Positions 50,490-64,000 of a stretch of 64,000 bases of DNA are shown piece by piece; the first letter of the stretch is position 1, and every line of letters starts with the position of its first letter. The notes beneath the pieces are model-generated. The model saw nothing but the letters and a program-made list of their open reading frames with translations. It was not told the DNA's origin and did no database searches. Origin of the DNA: Silurus meridionalis (lineage: Eukaryota; Chordata; Actinopteri; Siluriformes; Siluridae); contig NC_060886.1 of assembly GCF_014805685.1 (NCBI RefSeq), forward strand, positions 15,502,608-15,566,607, in the 5' to 3' direction. Position numbers and translations under genes: made by a program.

Positions 50490-52698
50490 ATTTTATTGAT
50501 AGTTTACTTGTACAAGATGTACATTCATTTTTTTATGAAACAACAGAAAAAAAAAAATATAGAAACCCAATGGCAAATCATGTCTGGGCATGCTTTCATA
50601 TGAAATGTCAGTTATGGGATACAACTCATTTTATGGAGCATCAAGAATGTTTCAACACAAAGTTTTGATCATGTTCTCCATCGTCCCTGAAACGTTTGTA
50701 AACTCAGACACGCTACATTTTAGTCAAACAAATGTTTGGCAATCACATGTTTGTTTCAAACTGCTGCAAATGTTAGCCTTTAAAAAGTATATAAAAATAA
50801 TTGCAAAGCCATGTAAAAATGTACATGTGAAATTAGACCATTCAACATTTATAAACTTTCAGATAAAATAATAAATAAAAAGAACCTTTGACCTCACTTT
50901 AAGAAACAGAAACATTCCTAAATACCCTAATGAAGTGAACAACAAAACTGTACCACAATGTATAATTTATTGTCAGAGGTAGACCTAACTAGGATCTACT
51001 AGCTCAAAGGCAGTTTATATCGAAACAAATAAAAATCTGTTACAAACAACAGGCTTGCAAAAAAAACTGACGTTTTCCTCATATGATTATATTTAGTTCC
51101 TTCAATGGCAAATGTTAATGACTGGCATTTGTGTCCATGTGATAAAAATTTGATACACTGTTAAAAAGTGTAAAAAAAATTACTATTGTAAATGCTTCTG
51201 TAGATTTAAATCCATTCATTAGATTTCTACTATTACTGAAGGATAGTCTTTGGTGGGCAATTTTAGCCAGAAAATCCTATGAAACTAAATTAATTGCTGT
51301 ATATTTGTAGAGAATTAATTTTTTGCCTGGTCTACCTCAGTGTAGTATCAAGATTAAAATGTACATATGCGAAACTATGTTTAAGTACCATCACACGTGG
51401 GGAGTTATGGCACAAATTATCATTTACATGGCCAAGGGAAAAAATGTGTCTGTGAAAAACAACTAGGAATACATCAATATCAGTGCCAAAAGAAATTGTT
51501 CTTTGTTGATTAGCAAACATCAACTGCTATTTGTTTCTTTTTTTCTCTCATATTTACAGTATTGCACTTAACTGCACATAATTGCATTCAGTTAAACTGA
51601 TGTTTCCTTAAAACCTTAAATTAGAAAATTGCAGTGACCCTTTTATTATTTTGACATTTCAATATACTTTGACGAAACCCCAATTTCACCCTCATATAGA
51701 AGTAGTTTTTTCTTGCAAGAAGGTTTTATAAACACCTTGATACAAGACCTGAAGTGCAAAAGCTAGTGCCACTTCTATTCCCAATACATGAAGCAAAAGA
51801 AAAGAGAGAGCCAAAAATGATGGTACAATGAAAGCTATGAAAGCTAAAGTCCTTCAGACCCATGCCCAGAGGAAATATACAAGATATGTATTTCACTATG
51901 TATAGTGTTTCCTCCAAAAACTGTAAGAGAAATTCAATTTTCGTGATTGGTGTGAGTGCTGCTTCCGATCCCTGTCCATTGTGGATTTAAAAAATAAAAA
52001 ACTATATATAAACTAGGTGCGTGGTACTATGATAGAAGGTTGTCATAGCAGGGTGAATGTCAGTTACAATGGAGGCCCTCCCCGTTAGAACTATCCTTCA
52101 TTTTAACACATGCTCTTGACAGCAGCACAAACACAGTGGGTGGAGACAAATATGGCCGTTGTATATATTTTTTTTTCACACTCTGTGTGGCTGACAATCC
52201 AAACTTTTGAGTATTGAGACTCTCATTCTGAGAGTACTGACCAAGTTCTAGCTTTCCTCAGTCACTCTGGGTCTGTCTTTTGCTTTGCTCATTTTCTAAG
52301 AGTCTCCACTCTTAATCGCTGGGTTTCAAACAGACATCCAGATATTTTTGTACGGTCCTGGGGCTGTGATCTGGGCCTGGAAAGGGCTGAGCCAGTGGCC
52401 TCCAAGCAGTCCTGCCTGTTGGGCGAAAAGTAAAAGGTGACTTCATTGGTATTTAATTACCTTTTTCTACAAGTGGTGTGTTTTGGCAGCTGGTTTTTGT
52501 GACATTTTTTTTTTAAGTTCTCTTTACCCCCAAGCCCCCCATGCTCTCTCTCACTCTCACTTTCTTTTCTCAGTACATTTTCTCTCTTTAGTTTTTATTT
52601 TGTTTTTGTTTAACTGTGAGTGTCATGGCCTTTTTCACAGGCGCAGTCTTGTGTGAGAAACAATTATCAGTTCAGAGCAGCAGAGACGCCCATGGGGG
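50490..52698 (-). other. shox: shox 3' UTR and immediate 3' flank, end unresolved
   Basis: The sequence after the stop is AT-rich and non-repetitive, as expected of a vertebrate 3' UTR. Several sense-strand AATAAA signals occur: at 52594-52599 (only about 100 nt past the stop), 51642-51647, 50966-50971 and 50492-50497. Sequence alone does not say which is used. No coding region was recognised. Confidence 0.4.
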
Positions 52699-60021
<7,323 letters not shown>

Positions 60022-60222
60022 GGCTGAAGAAGAAGCGCTCCTGATGGCACAAATCCACTTTAAACGACCCTAACGCGCTGCTCTCCCTCTCTCCCTCTCT
60101 CTCTCTCTAAATGCGTGTGTGTGTGTGTGTGTGTGTGTGTGAGCTCGATAGTAAACGCGCGGATGTTGGGAAGGGGGGTGTACGAGGAGGAGGAGGAGGA
60201 GGTTTAGATCACTCCGGTTGGT
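60022..60222 (-). other. shox: Probable shox 5' UTR
   Basis: Between the inferred TATA-driven start and the ATG. It holds a GT microsatellite (60115-60141; CA on the sense strand), a CT-rich run (60081-60108; GA on the sense strand) and a GGA run near 60183-60202. No ATG occurs on the sense strand in this interval, so no upstream ORF is expected from this promoter. The extent depends wholly on the TATA assignment. Confidence 0.45.
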
Positions 60223-60246
60223 GTGTCTGTGTTTTTGGAGATCACA

Positions 60247-60255
60247 CTATTTATA
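60247..60255 (-). promoter_or_regulatory. shox: Candidate TATA box of the shox promoter
   Basis: The minus strand reads CGTATAAATAG here, a near-consensus TATA box about 230 bp above the shox start codon. Transcription would be expected to begin about 30 bp further down, near 60220. The human gene has an internal promoter just ahead of the equivalent exon, so this may be its counterpart; that homology is inferred. No transcript data support the start site. Confidence 0.6.
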
Positions 60256-60610
60256 CGGCGCTCACCTCAGCCCAACCCCCACCGCCGTGTCCTGAGCAAT
60301 TACAGGCTCCTCTCGCTTCTGAATTCAACTTTCAGCAGCTTTGCTCCAAATCAATGCCGCCATGGAGCCCCTTAATATGATTACACTTCATTAAACATGC
60401 CTACGGTGTTGAGGATCCGGGGAGCCGTGTTTAATTAATTCCGCGATAATTTCATTAAGGCTATTAGGTGATGTGAATGGTGCCATAACGTGAGCGGATT
60501 TGCCTGAACTCCATTGACGCATTTTAGGGGACGGATTTTGAGAAATATTTATGCCTATTGAAATGAATTACAAAGTCAAATGATCGCATAATCACGAAGC
60601 CCAAATTTAT
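60256..60610. promoter_or_regulatory. Promoter-proximal CNE-like block
   Basis: Directly upstream of the TATA box. Unique sequence with GAGCAATTACAGG (60294), CCCTTAATATGATTACAC, GTGTTTAATTAATTCCGCG (60428), AATTTCATTAAGGCTATTAG and GAATTACAAAGTCAAATGATC. The density of TAAT cores suggests input from homeodomain factors. Inferred. Confidence 0.45.
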
Positions 60611-60828
60611 ATATAAAAATTTAAAAAAAAAAAGAAGATCGATTTATAGCAAATATGAATGGATTATTTGTGCCATCAATCATAATCGCTGATATATATT
60701 TCCATAATTGCATGAATCTAATTAAACTTTTGTATTGTACCTAAAGTTGCTTTTGTTATGAAAAAAAAAAAAAAAGACTGAGCCTATGGCCAATGATAAT
60801 AATAGTAATAACCCTGAAACTAAATAGA

Positions 60829-60846
60829 GGGGGGGGGGGGGGGGGG
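60829..60846. repeat. 18-nt G homopolymer
   Basis: Unbroken run of 18 G on the plus strand, about 800 bp above the shox ATG. Confidence 0.95.
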
Positions 60847-61230
60847 TGTACAATGTAAGCTGTGTAACATTTATTGGATTTTTTTTTTTAAACAAAAGCC
60901 ATTGTCTAGTATGTGCTTTTCAATAGTTTCCTCTAATATTTGCGTATTATTTTATAATGATTTATTATTAGACGATCGCATTTTGGAAATATAGGTGAAA
61001 TGTTGTGATCATATTGGGATCAATTTATATTGATTAATTACCATTTGTTTGAAGTTATTTTGTATTTATTATTTATTATTTGAATGTTTCCATGGTAACA
61101 GTGTTATACAAATCAGGATTTACACGGCGGTGTTTTTGCTCCGAAATAAACGCTTTCAAATGAATGAAGGGGCTCATAAATATCACAATAATCGGATAAA
61201 ATCAGGGAAAATTTCGAATAATTTTTATAC

Positions 61231-61251
61231 CACTACTACTACTACAACTAC

Positions 61252-61288
<37 letters not shown>
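61231..61288. repeat. ACT and AAT trinucleotide repeats
   Basis: A few ACT units followed by about 12 AAT units. Confidence 0.95.
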
Positions 61289-61292
<4 letters not shown>

Positions 61293-61692
61293 CCGAAACC
61301 AGAGTGTTTACAGCTGGTCACTAATGGTGTGTCTGATAGGAGTGTATTAATCCCGGTAATGTTCAGACTGCCATCACACTCCGCGATATTCCAACATGTG
61401 ACCTTGGGCTTCGTGCTGCTGTTTTTTTCCTGCATTAATTAAGTGCTGTTCAGTCCACGGTAGGAAGTTATATGTGAGACATGACTGATATGTTATTAAG
61501 CTCACAGGCTACTGTGGGTTATTAATGTTCACAATAAACATATTTTTCTAAATATACATCTCTTTCGTTTTTCTTTATACACACTATTAATTAAATAAAA
61601 ATGTTATTATTAAGAAAATAAATATTATTGCGATGAAGTCCTGCACAAGAACTTTAGCTCTTTCTGTATATTGTGTAGGTATAAGTTGATTA

Positions 61693-61698
<6 letters not shown>

Positions 61699-61766
<68 letters not shown>
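61699..61766. repeat. AT dinucleotide microsatellite
   Basis: About 34 AT units in the 5' flank. Confidence 0.98.
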
Positions 61767-61769
<3 letters not shown>

Positions 61770-62000
61770 AAGCACGTTCTGCTCTTGTAAGGTGGTGTTT
61801 CAGAGGCATCAACTTCACTTGAATTCAAAGTATATAGTTTATTGATTTTGATTTTGCAACTCCACGGTTGGAGAAAAAGGAAACAGACAAAGAAACAAAT
61901 CCTGTACAGTTTTGCATAGTATTTACTGCAGCATGTTTCGTTTATTCATAATATTGTTTCAACAATTATCACCAGTGAATGTTACAGTTGTGAAACAGTA

Positions 62001-62024
62001 CACGTGCAGAAAACCCACGTGGGT
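62001..62024. promoter_or_regulatory. Paired CACGTG E-boxes
   Basis: CACGTG at 62001-62006 and again at 62016-62021, the second centred in a 12-bp palindrome ACCCACGTGGGT (62013-62024). Spacing is 15 bp. Candidate site for bHLH-class factors; inferred. Confidence 0.35.
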
Positions 62025-62340
62025 CTTCCCAATCAGCAGCTGCCTCGGGCGTGTACAAGACAAATGTTTCTTATAGCGCGTTGTACACTAAGTGGCCATG
62101 CTTAAAGACGCACCATCCGTGTTTGAAACGATGAGATATCAGCAGACTGAGCTGGAGGAACCGATCCTGCCCTCCCTTTTCCTCTCAGTTCCTTACAAAC
62201 ACATTCCCAGCTGCAGTCTGTATGGGCCGCTTCATGATTTATATACACAGATATGTGTGAAAACTGGTGTCTGTGAGATCATTATTATTCATTATTCATT
62301 ATTATTATTCATTCTTTTATTGCAAATTAGATTTAGTTAT

Positions 62341-62343
<3 letters not shown>

Positions 62344-62370
<27 letters not shown>
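62344..62370. repeat. ATG trinucleotide repeat
   Basis: About nine ATG units. Confidence 0.95.
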
Positions 62371-62371
<1 letters not shown>

Positions 62372-63284
62372 GAGAAGAGGGAAGGCCTATACTAAAAAGC
62401 AAACAAAATAAATCTAGAGAGATCAGGATAAATGTCTATTTTAATGAATTAATTCCATGTGATATCCGTCTCCTTGTTTTTTACTATTTAAGTTCTGTAA
62501 ATTAACTTCAGTTTGCTAAATGGCCATAGCACAAACAATTACATGGTAATTAAGTCGTAAAAGGTTTCGGCCTGAAGGCGGACAGGCTGATAAGATGGTG
62601 TTTTGTGTCATGATAGAAAATAAATATATCGTCAAATAAAATATCGGTGATTATGAAAAAGAATCTCGTGTCCCCAAATAAAATGCAAAAAAAAAGGCAA
62701 AAAAAAAAAAAGAAGTGATTATAGTTTGTGTTGTCTTTATTTTAATGATTTAGATTTTTACACTTTTATCAAATCAGCAACAAACCTATATTTTTTCACT
62801 GAATCCCACTGAGGTGCAGGTAGCGCAGGGGGGCTCGGCGTCTCTGCGGCATGCGGATGGATGAAGCGTTTGGGGACAATAATTCCCTATGTTTTATACG
62901 ATCATTATCATGTTCATTTTGGTGAATACGATTTCCTATTTTCCTCCTATTTCTTCCCAATAAAATATTGACCCCTTCGGTCATTTCATTTCATGTTGCG
63001 CATAGGGATGCGCCATATCGTTCGTTAATCGTTGTTTCAATGTTTGCTGTTTTTGCGGCAATGGCAGTACAGCAGCAGAGGAAGAAAAAAACTTTTCTTT
63101 TTTTTTTTTTTTTTGCATGATTGATCATCCAATATGATCTCAGAGGTACAGCAGCAACTATTTGATACATTTCAAAACTATTTTGCAGACTGTTTTTATA
63201 TGTGTGATCAAGGCTGAGCCAATGTCCCTGACCAGTCTGCACAGAAGAAGCGTGTTTGTTTTGAATACTGACCTCACTGTGTGT

Positions 63285-63700
63285 GTTTGTGCGTGTTTGC
63301 GCGCGTGCGCGCAGCGTCGGAAAAGATTTCTGCGCATCTTTCCAAGTGTTGTTAAATAGAAACGTCTCTAACCACGTGCATTATAAAGCTGCGCTTTAGC
63401 TTGTATCTTTGCTCAGCTTTTGCAACTTTAGCCTGTTAGCAGTCAGAGCACTGTCTATTAAGTTGCAGAATATTAGCAGGACGTGGAGATGCGGTGTGTT
63501 TGGAGCGCGCTGAGGTCCTGCTGTATAAGCGGTGGGTGGGTTTGGAGGGGTGGAGGAGGCGCGTGCTGGCTGATGGCCATGTAATCTGTGAGCTAGTCAT
63601 CAGTCCCTGTTGCATCAAGCCTGTCTTTAACTGGATGAGTGCGGTGGAGCTCCAAGCAGCCTTCATTCCTGCTCGGCTTTGGGATCCTTGTTAGCGGCGA
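63285..63700. promoter_or_regulatory. CpG-rich patch in the 5' flank
   Basis: GCGCGCGTGCGCGCAGCG near 63300 and a GC-richer unique stretch to 63700, unlike the AT-rich surroundings. It could be an upstream promoter or noncoding first exon comparable to human SHOX exon 1, or an unrelated regulatory element. No TATA box or donor was assigned. Confidence 0.3.
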
Positions 63701-64000
63701 AAAAGAGAAGAGTCGAAGTTTTTTTTTTTTTTTTTCTTATTCTTTTTTTTTTTGTTTTTTTTTTCTTTTGTATGCAGCAACTCAAAGCTAACGCTGACCA
63801 AATGTCAAGAACTTGATGGTTTCTGTAGATGAATTCCGTATGTGTGCAAGGCAGATTTCAGATTACAAATTATGTTTCTTTGGCTTGACTTTCTGGCATA
63901 ATCTTTTTTGTTCACCTGATTAGTCCAAGATTTAAAGTGGCACAGTGCAAGGGGGGTTTCCAGAAATCCAGGGTTATGCACGAGCATGCATGTGAGATAA
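63701..64000. other. 5' flank, T-rich run, no gene
   Basis: T-rich low-complexity run at 63718-63768, then ordinary unique sequence to the window edge. Confidence 0.6.

Larger units (their letters stand above)
60620..63280. other. 5' flank of shox, no gene
   Basis: AT-rich flank with an 18-G run (60829-60846), AAT, AT and ATG repeats, and two CACGTG boxes near 62.0 kb. The 137-residue ORF at 62092-62505 depends on ATT and ATG repeats and is not convincing. A fragment at 62998-63040 (AGGGATGCGCCATATCG) may be a hAT-type terminus. Confidence 0.6.

Noticed and set aside
62092..62505. 137-residue plus-strand ORF, longest in the window
   Set aside because: Length comes from ATT and ATG triplet repeats giving Ile and Met runs; no domain or family resemblance.
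62998..63120. Possible hAT element start (AGGGATGCGCCATATCG)
   Set aside because: Only one short terminus-like word is visible, with no second end; too little to call an element.

Overview
The window looks like nuclear DNA of a ray-finned (teleost) fish. It is AT-rich, carries long AT, AC, GT, CT, GATA and AAT microsatellites, and holds eroded copies of fish Tc1-type, hAT-like and SINE-like repeats. Only one protein-coding gene can be supported: a five-coding-exon gene with vertebrate splice sites, encoding an apparently complete 283-residue SHOX protein (short stature homeobox, paired-like class) on the minus strand at 52699-60021. A lineage within teleosts cannot be fixed by eye; the high AT content and AT-repeat load would fit an ostariophysan such as a catfish or characin, but that is only an impression.

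Layout. Positions 1-52698, the 3' side of shox, contain no credible exon. This gene desert is punctuated by islands of non-repetitive, balanced-composition sequence rich in TAATTA-type homeodomain cores, the usual look of conserved noncoding elements (CNEs). The best islands are near 2.8-3.2, 5.7-6.1, 8.66-9.45, 13.4-14.1, 15.15-15.42, 17.0-17.3, 19.36-19.57, 21.2-21.85, 26.4-27.5, 27.5-28.5, 31.7-32.7, 37.25-38.05, 43.0-43.35 and 49.55-50.15 kb. Between them lie transposon remnants (SINE-like 22.8-23.1 kb; Tc1-type 24.2-24.6 and 29.7-30.1 kb; hAT-like 24.6-25.3 and about 34.7-35.6 kb), long microsatellites, and a diverged duplicated block (36.9 and 39.8 kb).

Gene region. Coding exons 1-5 read down from 60021 to 52699. 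All splice sites are GT/AG, frames are kept throughout, and the homeodomain is split at the classic position 46/47. Intron 2 holds a perfect TAATTGAATTA palindrome, the dimer site type bound by paired-class Q50 homeodomains including SHOX, plus a six-run G-quadruplex motif on the sense strand, a tandem duplication of about 116 bp and a GATA microsatellite close to the homeodomain-exon acceptor. Intron 1 holds a perfect 53-nt-arm inverted repeat. Intron 4 has a CpG-rich patch with two CTCF-like motifs. A TATA box sits about 230 bp above the start codon. Positions 60.3-64 kb are 5' flank with a promoter-proximal CNE-like block, paired CACGTG boxes and a CpG-rich patch near 63.3-63.7 kb.

Taken together this is one developmental regulator embedded in its cis-regulatory landscape. 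I found no sign of an undescribed multi-gene system. The worthwhile leads are regulatory (autoregulatory sites, insulator-like motifs, CNE islands) and structural (hairpin, G-quadruplex, duplicated blocks). All CNE, CTCF and autoregulation calls are inferences from sequence appearance, since no alignment could be run.
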